Shown here one piece after another: positions 6,187 to 13,628 of a stretch of 17,741 nt of DNA. The notes below the pieces were generated by a model, which did no database searches, had not been told where the DNA came from, and saw nothing but the letters and a program-made list of their open reading frames with translations. Position 1 is the first letter of the stretch, and each line of letters opens with the position of its first letter. Where the stretch lies: NCBI GenBank assembly GCA_964390365.1, contig CAYMHW010000047.1, positions 1 through 17,741 on the forward strand, in the 5' to 3' direction. The translations under genes were made by a program, and so were the position numbers. The stretch comes from JALQTD01 sp964390365. Its GTDB lineage: Bacteria; Bacteroidota; Bacteroidia; Flavobacteriales_D; Sanyastnellaceae.

Positions 6187-7524
6187 GTGAAGAAATTGCT
6201 GATTTTGGGAGCTGGGCGCTCGAGTTCCACGTTGATCAAGGAAGCGCTTGTCCGCGCTGAAGTGCTGGGATGGGAGGTGCTGGTGGGGGATGTGGACGGG
6301 GATTTGGCCCAGGCCAAAGTCGATGGCCACCCCCGAGGAACGGCCTTCGCCCTCGACCCCCGCGACCCCACGGAGCGCGATCGGCGCATTCGGGAAGCGG
6401 ATTTGGTCATCTCGATGGTGCCCGCCTTTTTGCACGCTCCCATCGCCGAAGTGGCCATTCGCGCGGGCAAACCCTGCATCACCCCGAGTTACATCGCGCC
6501 CGACATGGCGGCGCTGGACGGTTTGGCCCGCGAACACGGCGTCCTCGTCCTCAACGAAATCGGCCTCGACCCGGGCATCGACCACCTCAGCGCGATGAAG
6601 GTGCTCGATGAAATCCGCGAACAGGGCGGCGACGTCACGTCCTTCGAGTCCTTCTGCGGCGGCCTCATCGCGCCCGAATCCGACACGAATCCGTGGCACT
6701 ACAAGTTCAGCTGGAACCCCCGCAACGTGGTCCTCGCCGGCCAAGCCGGTGCCGCCACCTTCCTCGACGGCGGGCGCGTGCGCATGGTGCCTCCGCACCG
6801 GCTGTTTCAACAAGCCCGTTCGGTCGAAGTCGGCGGCCTCGCCTTTGAAGGCTACCCGAACCGCGATTCGCTGGCCTACCGCGAGCGCTACGGCCTGAAA
6901 ACCGCCCAAACCCTCGTGCGCGGCACCCTCCGTGGTGAAGGGTTCTGCGAGGCATGGCAGGCGTTCGTGACCCTCGGCTGCGTCCGCGACGACGCACGGC
7001 TCACGTGGCAGGAGGGGGTGAGCTGGCCGGTTTGGCTCCGGACGTTCCTCCCCGCCGAATTCGCAGGCCTGGGCATTCGCGAGGCGGTCGCGGCGTGCAC
7101 CGGAGCCTCGGAATCGGCCCTGGATAAATGGGCGTGGCTCGGCCTCTTCGATGATTCCCAAGGCCCGAAGACGACCGAGGGCACCCCGGCCGACGTGTTG
7201 CAGGAACTCCTCGAGTCCGCTTGGGTCCTCGAACCGGAAGACCGCGACATGATCGTGATGTGGCACCGCTTCGGCTACACCCTACGCGGCGAAACCCGGG
7301 AGCGCATCAGCGCCCTGCGGCTGGACGGGCGCGACAGCACCTTCACGGCGATGTCCGACACGGTGGGCATGCCCATGCTCGTCGCTGCGGAGGTCCTGCT
7401 CGAGGAGGGCGGCTTCGGCCGCACCGGCGTGGAGGCGCCCATGGACCGGGCGTATTACGACGTGCTCTTGCCGCGTTTGGAGGCCTGGGGTGTGCGGTTT
7501 GAGGAAACGGATCGCGCGGTGTGA
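6187..7524 (+). CDS. Saccharopine dehydrogenase family protein
   Basis: The GTG at 6187 gives 445 residues beginning KKLLILGAGRSSS, a Rossmann nucleotide-binding loop at the very N-terminus. A TTG nine bases earlier would add only three residues. The N-terminal domain continues with VLVGDVDGDLA and DLVISMVPAFLH. The catalytic domain shows NEIGLDPGIDHLSAM and FCGGLIAPESDTNPWHYKF, which are the LYS9-type saccharopine dehydrogenase landmarks. The reference reaction is reversible NAD(P)-dependent cleavage of saccharopine to lysine or glutamate and an aldehyde or keto acid. In bacteria close relatives may act on other amino-acid conjugates, and no lysine-degradation partner is seen here, so the substrate is open. 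Length agrees with the family. Its stop overlaps the next ATG by one base (TGATG), so the small gene downstream is coupled to it. Confidence 0.9.
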   Translation: MKKLLILGAGRSSSTLIKEALVRAEVLGWEVLVGDVDGDLAQAKVDGHPRGTAFALDPRDPTERDRRIREADLVISMVPAFLHAPIAEVAIRAGKPCITPSYIAPDMAALDGLAREHGVLVLNEIGLDPGIDHLSAMKVLDEIREQGGDVTSFESFCGGLIAPESDTNPWHYKFSWNPRNVVLAGQAGAATFLDGGRVRMVPPHRLFQQARSVEVGGLAFEGYPNRDSLAYRERYGLKTAQTLVRGTLRGEGFCEAWQAFVTLGCVRDDARLTWQEGVSWPVWLRTFLPAEFAGLGIREAVAACTGASESALDKWAWLGLFDDSQGPKTTEGTPADVLQELLESAWVLEPEDRDMIVMWHRFGYTLRGETRERISALRLDGRDSTFTAMSDTVGMPMLVAAEVLLEEGGFGRTGVEAPMDRAYYDVLLPRLEAWGVRFEETDRAV

Positions 7525-7973
7525 TGGGCGCGTGGTGGCTGATTGCGGGCTTGGTGTGCGGTTGCGGGGGGCATCCCGATTGGCCGGCTGAAGGCCAAGT
7601 CGACGCCGCTTGGGTGGAGGAAGCCCTCGCTTGGCGAGTCCGTGCCAATGTCCGCAATTGCCCGGACGTGGCGGAGGCCGTGGACGCCTTGACGCTCGAG
7701 TGGATTGCCGCTTCAGCCGACGTCGTCGTGCGGGTTGATCACGCGGACTGGCCGGTGCTTGCAGGGCGTTCTGAGTGGGTGAAGCCGCTGGTCCAAATTT
7801 TGGCCCTCGATGCCCTCCACGACCAACCCGCCCGCCCGCTGCGCACCACCCAACGATTGCGGCGCCAGGTCCGCCTGACCCACCCGCTTTACCCCGAAGA
7901 CCGGCGCGACTTCCGGGATGCCCTGCGCGCCACCCGCCGGGCACAAAAAAAGGCGGCCGAAGCCGCCTCGTGA
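7524..7973 (+). CDS. Small possible lipoprotein of unknown function (149 aa)
   Basis: I do not recognise this family. The ATG at 7524 overlaps the upstream TGA by one base. The N-terminus MGAWWLIAGLVCGCGG is hydrophobic with a possible lipobox at VCGC (cysteine 14), but it lacks the usual basic residue, so lipidation is uncertain. The remainder is tryptophan-containing and moderately charged, with DALTLEWIAASADVVVRVDH in the middle and a very basic tail (LRTTQRLRRQVRL, RATRRAQKK). No catalytic motif is visible. Its last seven codons coincide with the terminator of the convergent gene, so the AAEAA residues before the final serine are partly dictated by the RNA hairpin. It may simply travel with the dehydrogenase gene; the coding call rests on tight coupling and gene-like composition. 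Confidence 0.6.
   Translation: MGAWWLIAGLVCGCGGHPDWPAEGQVDAAWVEEALAWRVRANVRNCPDVAEAVDALTLEWIAASADVVVRVDHADWPVLAGRSEWVKPLVQILALDALHDQPARPLRTTQRLRRQVRLTHPLYPEDRRDFRDALRATRRAQKKAAEAAS
7945..7968 (-). terminator. Strong intrinsic terminator, embedded in the convergent gene
   Basis: Read on the minus strand: a perfect 7-bp stem AGGCGGC / GCCGCCT closed by a TTCG tetraloop (7968-7951), followed directly by seven T (7951-7945). It ends transcription of the minus-strand gene at 7992-8522, whose stop is 24 bases upstream. The element lies wholly inside the last codons of the plus-strand gene, whose stop is at 7971-7973. Confidence 0.9.
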
Positions 7974-7991
7974 GGAGAAAACCGAGCGCGC

Positions 7992-8522
7992 TTACCGCAC
8001 GACGCCCACCAACCGGGCTTTTTCGTACGTCATGCCCGCCACCCGAACGTAGTTGCGCTCGGGGCCGAATTGCCCGTCCTCGTGCCACTTCAGCACCGCA
8101 ACGGGGAATTCAAAGTCGTCGCTTGCCGCGAGTTCCGGCGTGAGCGTGTGCATCGTCATGTTGAGCGCGTAATGCAGTTCACCTTCGGCTGACTTGGCAG
8201 CAAGTGCAGCCGCCCATTCCGTAGCGACTTCTTCCGTGCGGGTGTCGAGGGTGACGCGCTTCGTCACCGCGCCCGCTTCCCGGAATTCCAGGGTGTAGAC
8301 GTAGCCGAGCTCCAGCGAGGTGCTGTATTTGCCGCGGCGTTTGGGTGTCACGGTTTGGACTTCCGTGTTGCCTTGGAACACGACCACCTCGACGTTGCGC
8401 GGGGTGTCGGTGTGGCTGCTGACCGTGCCAGACACGCTGAGCTGCGCCTGGAGCAGGTTCGTCAGGGCGCTGGTCAGGACCAGGACCATGAGCGAGGCGA
8501 TGCGTAGGGTTTGCTGAATCAT
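7992..8522 (-). CDS. Secreted protein with carboxypeptidase-regulatory-like beta domain (176 aa)
   Basis: The ATG at 8522 begins an export signal (IQQTLRIASLMVLVLTSAL) ending near LLQAQ, a common Bacteroidota cleavage site. The mature part opens with LSVSGTVSSHT, then VEVVVFQGN, then KRRGKYSTSLELGYVYTLEF, then AGAVTKRVTLDT. That is the order of strands in carboxypeptidase-regulatory-like (CarboxypepD_reg-type) beta-sandwich domains, which are frequent in Bacteroidota envelope proteins. The C-terminal third (HTLTPELAASDDFEFPVAVLKW and on) is not recognised. There is no T9SS sorting domain and no membrane segment after the signal, so a periplasmic location is likely. The gene stands alone, divergent from ispH and ended by the hairpin at 7945-7968. 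The domain assignment is by strand pattern and may be wrong in detail. Confidence 0.65.
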   Translation of the reverse strand: MIQQTLRIASLMVLVLTSALTNLLQAQLSVSGTVSSHTDTPRNVEVVVFQGNTEVQTVTPKRRGKYSTSLELGYVYTLEFREAGAVTKRVTLDTRTEEVATEWAAALAAKSAEGELHYALNMTMHTLTPELAASDDFEFPVAVLKWHEDGQFGPERNYVRVAGMTYEKARLVGVVR

Positions 8523-8584
8523 GCGCTCGTTTACGGAGGGGCAGAACAAAAGGTTACGTGGTGGGGTTTGGTCTGAAAAGGCAT

Positions 8585-8592
8585 TAGTTTCG
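8585..8592 (+). promoter_or_regulatory. -7-like box of ispH
   Basis: TAGTTTCG, one mismatch from TAnnTTTG, lies 17 bases before the ispH ATG in the 87-base divergent gap. A TTTG at 8567-8570 is 14 bases upstream, shorter than the usual spacing. It is a weak candidate supported by repetition of the same motif elsewhere in the window. Confidence 0.35.
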
Positions 8593-8609
8593 AAGGCCAA
8601 ACCGCCAGC

Positions 8610-9818
8610 ATGCGCACGTTCGACATCCCCCCCTTCTACCGCAGTCCCATCATCAGCCGCGTCAAGGCCGCCCGCAAAGCCGCCGACCCGCGCAAACGCG
8701 ACTTCACGCCGACGCTGCTCGACTTCGGTACGGTTCAAATCCTCCTCGCCCGGCACTTCGGCTTCTGCTTCGGCGTGGAACATGCCATCGAGCAAGCCTA
8801 CCGCGCCCTCGATGAGAACCCCAGCAAGCGCATTTTCCTCCTGAGCCAAATGATCCACAACCCCGAAGTCAACGCCGACCTCGAGGAGCAGGGCATTCGG
8901 TTCCTGATGGACACGAGCGGCAACGTGCTGCTGCCGTTCGAAGCCCTCACGCCCGACGACGTGGTCATCGTGCCGGCCTTCGGGACGACCGTGGAAATCG
9001 AGGAGCGACTGACCGCGGCTGGGGTGGACATCGCCACCTACAACACGACGTGCCCCTTCGTCGAGAAGGTGTGGAACCGCGCGGCGAAGCTCGGCGAACA
9101 GCAGTACACCGTGGTCGTGCACGGCAAGCCGACCCACGAGGAAACCCGGGCCACCTTCAGCCACGCCGCCCAAACCGCGCCCGTCCTCGTCGTGCAAGAC
9201 CACGCCGAAGCGGAAGTCCTGGCCTCGATGATGCGCGGCGACCGGCCGTGGTCCGAGTTCGACGCGCATTTTGCCGGTCGCAGCACCCCGGGATTCGATC
9301 CCGAGCGCGACCTCCAGCGCATCGGAGTCGTGAACCAAACCACCATGCTCGCCTCGGAAACCCAAGGCATCAGCGCCCTCCTCGAGTCGGCCCTGACCAC
9401 CCGCGAGTTCGCCAACACCCGCGACACGCTCTGCTACGCGACGAACGACAACCAACAGGCTACCGCCGGCGCCCTCAATTCGGGGCTTGCGGACGTGGCC
9501 CTCGTGGTGGGCGGCTACAACAGTTCGAACACCTCGCACCTCGTGGAGCTGTGCGAAGAGGCGATGCCCACGTACTTCATTCGCAACGAGCGGGAACTGC
9601 TCGAAGACGGGAGCATCCGGCATTTCGATTTGCACACGAAGTCGGAGAAGGTGTCGCCATCGCCGTGGCCGGAGGGGGTGCCGACGGTGTTCGTGACGAG
9701 CGGTGCTTCGTGTCCGGATGCGACGGTGGACCGGGTCATTCAGCGGGTGCTCGCGGATTTTCCGGGGGCGCTGCCGGTCGATGAGGTGTTGACGGATTTT
9801 GGCCAAACCCCGGCCTAA
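8610..9818 (+). CDS. ispH: 4-hydroxy-3-methylbut-2-enyl diphosphate reductase
   Basis: IspH (LytB) is the last enzyme of the MEP isoprenoid pathway. It reduces HMBPP to isopentenyl and dimethylallyl diphosphate with a 4Fe-4S cluster. The three cluster cysteines are visible: C53 in HFGFCFGVEHA, C148 in NTTCPFVEKVW and C275 in DTLCYATNDNQ. Substrate-site residues include H83 in MIHNPEV, H171/H176/E177 in HGKPTHEETR (E177 matches the essential glutamate) and GGYNSSNTSH at 301-310. At 402 residues it is the long form with an N-terminal extension (FDIPPFYRSPIISRVKAARK) that I associate with Bacteroidota, rather than the roughly 300-residue enterobacterial type. The protein should be cytosolic and oxygen-sensitive. 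No other MEP gene is in the window. Confidence 0.97.
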   Translation: MRTFDIPPFYRSPIISRVKAARKAADPRKRDFTPTLLDFGTVQILLARHFGFCFGVEHAIEQAYRALDENPSKRIFLLSQMIHNPEVNADLEEQGIRFLMDTSGNVLLPFEALTPDDVVIVPAFGTTVEIEERLTAAGVDIATYNTTCPFVEKVWNRAAKLGEQQYTVVVHGKPTHEETRATFSHAAQTAPVLVVQDHAEAEVLASMMRGDRPWSEFDAHFAGRSTPGFDPERDLQRIGVVNQTTMLASETQGISALLESALTTREFANTRDTLCYATNDNQQATAGALNSGLADVALVVGGYNSSNTSHLVELCEEAMPTYFIRNERELLEDGSIRHFDLHTKSEKVSPSPWPEGVPTVFVTSGASCPDATVDRVIQRVLADFPGALPVDEVLTDFGQTPA

Positions 9819-9833
9819 CAACCAAGGTCAGCC

Positions 9834-9845
9834 GGAACGCGTTCC
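9834..9845. repeat. Perfect 12-bp palindrome upstream of the mutL block
   Basis: GGAACGCGTTCC reads the same on both strands. It lies in the 42-base gap after ispH and ends two bases before the -7-like box TACCTTCG. If that box is used, the palindrome sits between the -33 and -7 positions, where a repressor dimer could block RNA polymerase. It could equally be chance; no second copy was noticed. Confidence 0.4.
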
Positions 9846-9846
9846 T

Positions 9847-9854
9847 TACCTTCG
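9847..9854 (+). promoter_or_regulatory. -7-like box of the mutL block
   Basis: TACCTTCG, one mismatch from TAnnTTTG, lies six bases before the ATG at 9861. A start site at the normal distance would give a leaderless or nearly leaderless mRNA for the five-gene block. No -33 TTTG is seen at the expected place. Confidence 0.4.
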
Positions 9855-9860
9855 CAGGCG

Positions 9861-10223
9861 ATGGAAGCCCCCAAATTGCGCAGCATGTTCAGGAACGTGC
9901 GGACGGAGCCTCGGCGGTTCGCGTTCCGGTCGCGTCACCTGCCCGATGTCCGGGAAGAATGGGTGGAGCGGAAGCGGCGCGTTGAGGCGGAGGTCCTCGG
10001 CCAGCCCTTGGACGGAGGCGCGCGCGGAATCTCGTTCCGCAAGGGCAACGCGGTGATTGACGATCGCGCAGAACGTCGCCGTTCGGCCATCCGCGGTGCG
10101 CGGCGCGCGGCGTTGCGGGCGGCCCTCATCGGCATCTTCCTGTGCTGGCTGGCTTACCGGGGCATTCTTTGGCTCGAAGGATCCGAATTCGCGAACCTCA
10201 TGAATTCCTTGCAAAATGGCTGA
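9861..10223 (+). CDS. Small conserved membrane protein preceding mutL (120 aa)
   Basis: This 120-residue basic protein has a soluble N-terminal part: MFRNVRTEPRRFAFRSRHLP, then DVREEWVERKRRVEAEV. One membrane helix near the C-terminus (about residues 86-105: AALIGIFLCWLAYRGILWL) is preceded by a dense arginine stretch, predicting a cytoplasmic N-terminus. The pattern resembles small hypothetical proteins that precede mutL in flavobacterial genomes and are sometimes misnamed riboflavin synthase beta subunit. I see nothing related to riboflavin synthesis in it. Its end overlaps the mutL start by eight bases, so the two are coupled. Function is unknown. Confidence 0.75.
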   Translation: MEAPKLRSMFRNVRTEPRRFAFRSRHLPDVREEWVERKRRVEAEVLGQPLDGGARGISFRKGNAVIDDRAERRRSAIRGARRAALRAALIGIFLCWLAYRGILWLEGSEFANLMNSLQNG

Positions 10224-12042
10224 TCGCATCGCGCGTTTGCCGGAGCACGTGGCGAACCAAATCGCAGCCGGGGAAGTCATCCAACGGCCCGCAGCCGCGG
10301 TCAAGGAGCTCGTCGAAAACGCGGTGGACGCGGGGGCGACGCGCATCGAGGTGCGCATCAAGGATGCCGGCCGCACCCTCATCCAGGTCATCGACAACGG
10401 CGAGGGGATGACCGAAGGCGATGCCCAGCGCTGCTTCGAGCGGCATGCCACGTCGAAGGTGCGGTCGGCCGATGACCTGTTCGAAATCGCCACGAAGGGA
10501 TTCCGGGGCGAGGCGCTCGCCTCCATCGCGGCCATTGCGCACGTGGAGTTGAAAACCCGGCGCGAGGAGGCGGAAGTCGGCACGCGCGTCCTCGTCGAAG
10601 GCAGCGCGCAACAGCCGGTGGAGCCGTGCACCGTGCCCGTCGGCACGCAATTCGCGGTTCGGAACCTGTTCTACAACGTGCCCGCTCGGCGGAACTTCTT
10701 GAAGTCCGATGCCGTGGAGATGCGGCACATCATCGACGAGTTCCAGCGCGTGGCGTTGGCCCACGAAGCCATCCACTTCATCCTGTTTCACAACGACACC
10801 GAAGTGTTCAACCTGAAGCCCGGTTCGCGGAGGCAGCGGGTGGTGGGCGTGTTCGGTTCGAAATACGATGAGCGCTTGGTGCCCATTGAGGAAGCGACGG
10901 ACGTGGTGGCGGTGGAAGGGTTTGTGGGCAAACCGGAGTTTGCGCGGCGCACGCGCGGGGAGCAGTTCTTGTTCGTGAACCGGCGGTTCATCAAGCACGC
11001 GGCGCTGCACCGCGCCATCGTGGAGGCGTTTGAGGGGCTGTTGTCTCCGAGTGCGCATCCGCTTTACGTGCTGTTTTTGACCATTGATCCGCATCGGGTG
11101 GACGTGAACATCCATCCGACGAAGGTGGAGGTGAAATTCGAGGAGGACCGTTCGATCCAGGCCCTGTTGCGGCCGGCGGTGAGGCGGGGATTGGGGCGGT
11201 TCCAGGTGGCGCCTACGCTGGACTTCGATCAGGAGTCGTCGCTGAACATCACCGAATTGATGCCGGGGGCGGAAATCACGCCGCCTCAGGTGACCATCAA
11301 TCCCAACTACAACCCGTTTGAATCGAATCGGCCCACGGCACCGCGGTCGCCGTCCCCAGCCCAGTGGCTCGAGCGCCGGCCCTCGTCGGCGTCCATCGGG
11401 GCGTGGCAGGAGCAGTATGCTGCGGTGCAGGTTCCGGTGATGCCGACGTCCGCACCCTCGGCGCCGAAGGAGGAGCCGGAGGTGGCGCGGACCTTGTTTT
11501 TCTTCCGCAACCGGTTCATCGTGACGGCCATCCGTTCGGCCCTGTTGCTCATCGATGCGCGTCGGGCTCACCAGCGCGTGCTGTACGAGTCGCTCGTGGA
11601 GCAATTGGAGTCGGTGGCCGCGCCCGCTGCGCCGACCCAAACCCTCTTGTTCCCCGAAGCGGTGGACTTGCCGCCCGCGGACACCTTGCAGCTCTTGGAG
11701 GCCGCGCCTTGGCTGCGCAAGCTCGGGTTGCACCTCGAAGCGGGAGCGGATGGGGTGCAGGTGACGGGCATGCCGGTGGAAGGGGAGTCGACGCCGAAGG
11801 ACTTGATCGACGCGGTGCTTGCGGAGGCGGAGGGCGAGGTGGACGGCATTTCGCGGGAGGAGCGGGTGGCTGCGGGGTGGGCGCGGCGTTTGGCCCACCG
11901 CCCGGGGAAGGTGCTCGGGAAGGATGAAATGGAGGACTTGGTGGACCGGTTGTTCGCGTGTTCCACGCCGGCGCGCGACCCCTTTGGACGTCCGGTGATT
12001 GTTACCTTTGAGGATGCTGAAATTTTAGAACGATTCCGCTGA
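10216..12042 (+). CDS. mutL: DNA mismatch repair protein MutL, apparently lacking the endonuclease metal site
   Basis: MutL links MutS mismatch recognition to strand removal. The 608-residue protein has the full N-terminal GHKL ATPase: IAAGEVIQRPAAAVKELVENAVDAG with the catalytic Glu and Asn, VIDNGEGM, RHATSKV, and GFRGEALASI. The transducer domain shows NLFYNVPARRNFLK, FLFVNRRFIKH and VDVNIHPTKVEVKF. A linker at about 335-415 is rich in Pro, Ser and Gln. The C-terminal dimerisation domain carries the motif that in endonuclease-type MutL is DQHAAxER; here it reads DARRAHQR (447-454), with R449 and Q453 in place of the metal-binding His and Glu. The later CPHGRP motif reads DPFGRP (588-593), losing Cys and His. 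A sliding-clamp-binding-like QTLLFP is present at 475-480. The stop overlaps the rhomboid ATG by one base. Confidence 0.96.
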   Translation: MADRIARLPEHVANQIAAGEVIQRPAAAVKELVENAVDAGATRIEVRIKDAGRTLIQVIDNGEGMTEGDAQRCFERHATSKVRSADDLFEIATKGFRGEALASIAAIAHVELKTRREEAEVGTRVLVEGSAQQPVEPCTVPVGTQFAVRNLFYNVPARRNFLKSDAVEMRHIIDEFQRVALAHEAIHFILFHNDTEVFNLKPGSRRQRVVGVFGSKYDERLVPIEEATDVVAVEGFVGKPEFARRTRGEQFLFVNRRFIKHAALHRAIVEAFEGLLSPSAHPLYVLFLTIDPHRVDVNIHPTKVEVKFEEDRSIQALLRPAVRRGLGRFQVAPTLDFDQESSLNITELMPGAEITPPQVTINPNYNPFESNRPTAPRSPSPAQWLERRPSSASIGAWQEQYAAVQVPVMPTSAPSAPKEEPEVARTLFFFRNRFIVTAIRSALLLIDARRAHQRVLYESLVEQLESVAAPAAPTQTLLFPEAVDLPPADTLQLLEAAPWLRKLGLHLEAGADGVQVTGMPVEGESTPKDLIDAVLAEAEGEVDGISREERVAAGWARRLAHRPGKVLGKDEMEDLVDRLFACSTPARDPFGRPVIVTFEDAEILERFR

Positions 12043-12731
12043 TGCTTCAAAACACGCCCTTGGTCGTACGAAACCTCATCATCATCAATGTGCTCTTTTT
12101 CTTGGGGAGCCTGGTGATGCCGGCGGGCATGACGACGGAATTGTTTGCGGGGACCTATCCGGGTTCGCCGTTCTTCAAGCCGTGGCAGGTGGTGACGCAC
12201 ATGTTCATGCACGGGGGGCTTGCGCACATCGCGTTCAACATGTTTGCCCTGTACATGTTTGGGAGCCAACTCGAGCGGCTGTGGGGAGCGAAGCGGTTTT
12301 TGAACTTCTACCTCATCAGCGGATTGGGCGGGTTCTTTTTGCACGAATTCGTATTGGGGTTGCAGCTGCACGAGCAGTTTGGGACGTTCTTCCCGCCGCT
12401 TGAATCCATTGTTCCGGCGGGTGCTACGCCTACCCAGGCGGCGCGGTTTGTGGAGTACACGTACGGGCGTGTGGTGGGAGCCAGTGGGGCGATTTTCGGG
12501 TTGTTGTTGGCCTTCGGGATGCTGTTTCCCAACACGCGCCTCATGCTGCTCTTTCCGCCCATTCCCATCAAGGCGAAGTACTTCGTCATCGGCTACGGAA
12601 TCATCGAACTGTACATGGGCATGCAGAACAACGTGGGGGACAACACTGCCCATTTTGCGCACCTCGGAGGCATGCTCTTTGGGTACTTGTTGTTGAAGTA
12701 CTGGCAAAAGGATCGCGGAACGTTTTATTGA
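12042..12731 (+). CDS. Rhomboid family intramembrane serine protease (first of two)
   Basis: Rhomboids cleave membrane-protein substrates within or next to the lipid bilayer using a Ser-His dyad. The 229-residue protein has six or so membrane segments. The family signatures are present: THMFMHGGLAHIAFNMFAL (52-70) with the oxyanion-hole H62 and N66, the nucleophile S148 in GASGAIFG, and the dyad histidine H207 in HFAHLGGMLFG. A loop of about 40 residues (100-143) before the serine helix, with Phe, Pro and Thr, is longer than in the enterobacterial GlpG. All active-site residues are in place, so it should be active. Its ATG overlaps the mutL stop by one base, and the second rhomboid starts three bases after its end. 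The substrate is unknown. Confidence 0.95.
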   Translation: MLQNTPLVVRNLIIINVLFFLGSLVMPAGMTTELFAGTYPGSPFFKPWQVVTHMFMHGGLAHIAFNMFALYMFGSQLERLWGAKRFLNFYLISGLGGFFLHEFVLGLQLHEQFGTFFPPLESIVPAGATPTQAARFVEYTYGRVVGASGAIFGLLLAFGMLFPNTRLMLLFPPIPIKAKYFVIGYGIIELYMGMQNNVGDNTAHFAHLGGMLFGYLLLKYWQKDRGTFY

Positions 12732-12734
12732 GCC

Positions 12735-13628
12735 ATGTGGAAGCAGTGGATTGATCGGTGGAAGGGCGGGAACACGTTGTTCCGGCTTGTGGTGGTGAAT
12801 GCTGCGGTGTTCTTGGTCGTGGCAACGTTGCGGCTGGCCGTGCGCATGGGGTGGGAGGCTGGAGCGGCGTGGGAGGCGTCGGCGTTTGGGCTCGCCACCA
12901 CGTGGCAGCTGGAGGAGTTGGCGTCGCGGCCTTGGAGTGCGTTGACGCATGCGTTTGTTCACCTCGATTTGTGGCACATCGCGATGAACCTGTTGGTGCT
13001 GTGGTGGATGGGGCGGATGTTCATGGCCCAACACGGCAACCGTCGTTTGCTCAGCGTGTACCTCGTGGGGGCGTTGGCGGGTTGGATCGCCTACGTGGCG
13101 GTGCTCAATGGTTTTCCGGGGTTGCGGAGCGGGCGTTGGGCGCTCGGGGCGAGTTCGGCGGTCATGGCCATCTTAGCGGCAGCGGCCACGACGGAGCCGG
13201 ATCGGCGGGTGAACTTGATGTTCTTCGGGCCCATCGCCTTGAAGTACTTGGCCATCGGCTACGTGGTGCTGGATTACATCATGTTGAGTTCGGGGGAGAA
13301 TTCGGGAGGGCACATTGCGCATTTGGGGGGGGCGTTGTTTGGGTTTGTGTGGGCTCGGCGTTTGGCCCAAGGAACGAACCTGACCCGCTGGATGGAGAGC
13401 CTGCTGGATTTCCTCGCCACCGGTCACCGGCCAATGCGCGTGGTCAAGCCGAAGCGCAAAAAGCCGGATACGCGCAGTTCGCGCATCAAAACCGACGAGC
13501 AATTCAATGCCGAGCGGCAAGCGAATGCCGAACGCCTCGACCGCATCCTGGATAAGATTTCGAGGCACGGGTACGACCGGCTGACGAAGGAGGAGAAGGA
13601 TTTTCTGTTCCGCCAATCGAACCAATGA
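12735..13628 (+). CDS. Rhomboid family protease with C-terminal cytoplasmic extension (second of two)
   Basis: This 297-residue protein shares the rhomboid core with its neighbour: THAFVHLDLWHIAMNLLVLW (71-90) with H81 and N85, the nucleophile S140 in LGASSAVMA, and H196 in GGHIAHLGGALFG. It differs in ending with a soluble part of about 85 residues. That tail has a basic stretch (VVKPKRKKP) followed by AERLDRILDKISRHGY and LTKEEKDFLFRQSNQ, a short helical module that I recall at the end of many Bacteroidota rhomboids (DUF6576-like). The tail probably lies in the cytoplasm and may bind a partner. The residue after the nucleophile is Ser rather than Gly, as in some active family members. Its end overlaps the next ATG by four bases. 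The two tandem rhomboids are diverged paralogues, not a recent duplication. Confidence 0.95.
   Translation: MWKQWIDRWKGGNTLFRLVVVNAAVFLVVATLRLAVRMGWEAGAAWEASAFGLATTWQLEELASRPWSALTHAFVHLDLWHIAMNLLVLWWMGRMFMAQHGNRRLLSVYLVGALAGWIAYVAVLNGFPGLRSGRWALGASSAVMAILAAAATTEPDRRVNLMFFGPIALKYLAIGYVVLDYIMLSSGENSGGHIAHLGGALFGFVWARRLAQGTNLTRWMESLLDFLATGHRPMRVVKPKRKKPDTRSSRIKTDEQFNAERQANAERLDRILDKISRHGYDRLTKEEKDFLFRQSNQ

Noticed and set aside
9798..9807. 10-bp palindrome TTTGGCCAAA near the end of ispH
   Set aside because: It lies within codons of ispH, has no neighbouring promoter signal, and a 10-bp palindrome is expected by chance in a window of this size.
8523..9821. Minus-strand frame running through ispH into the 176-aa secreted protein gene
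   Set aside because: The part opposite ispH has no motifs and ispH is certain. The secreted protein has a proper signal peptide starting at 8522, so the longer frame is a chance extension.
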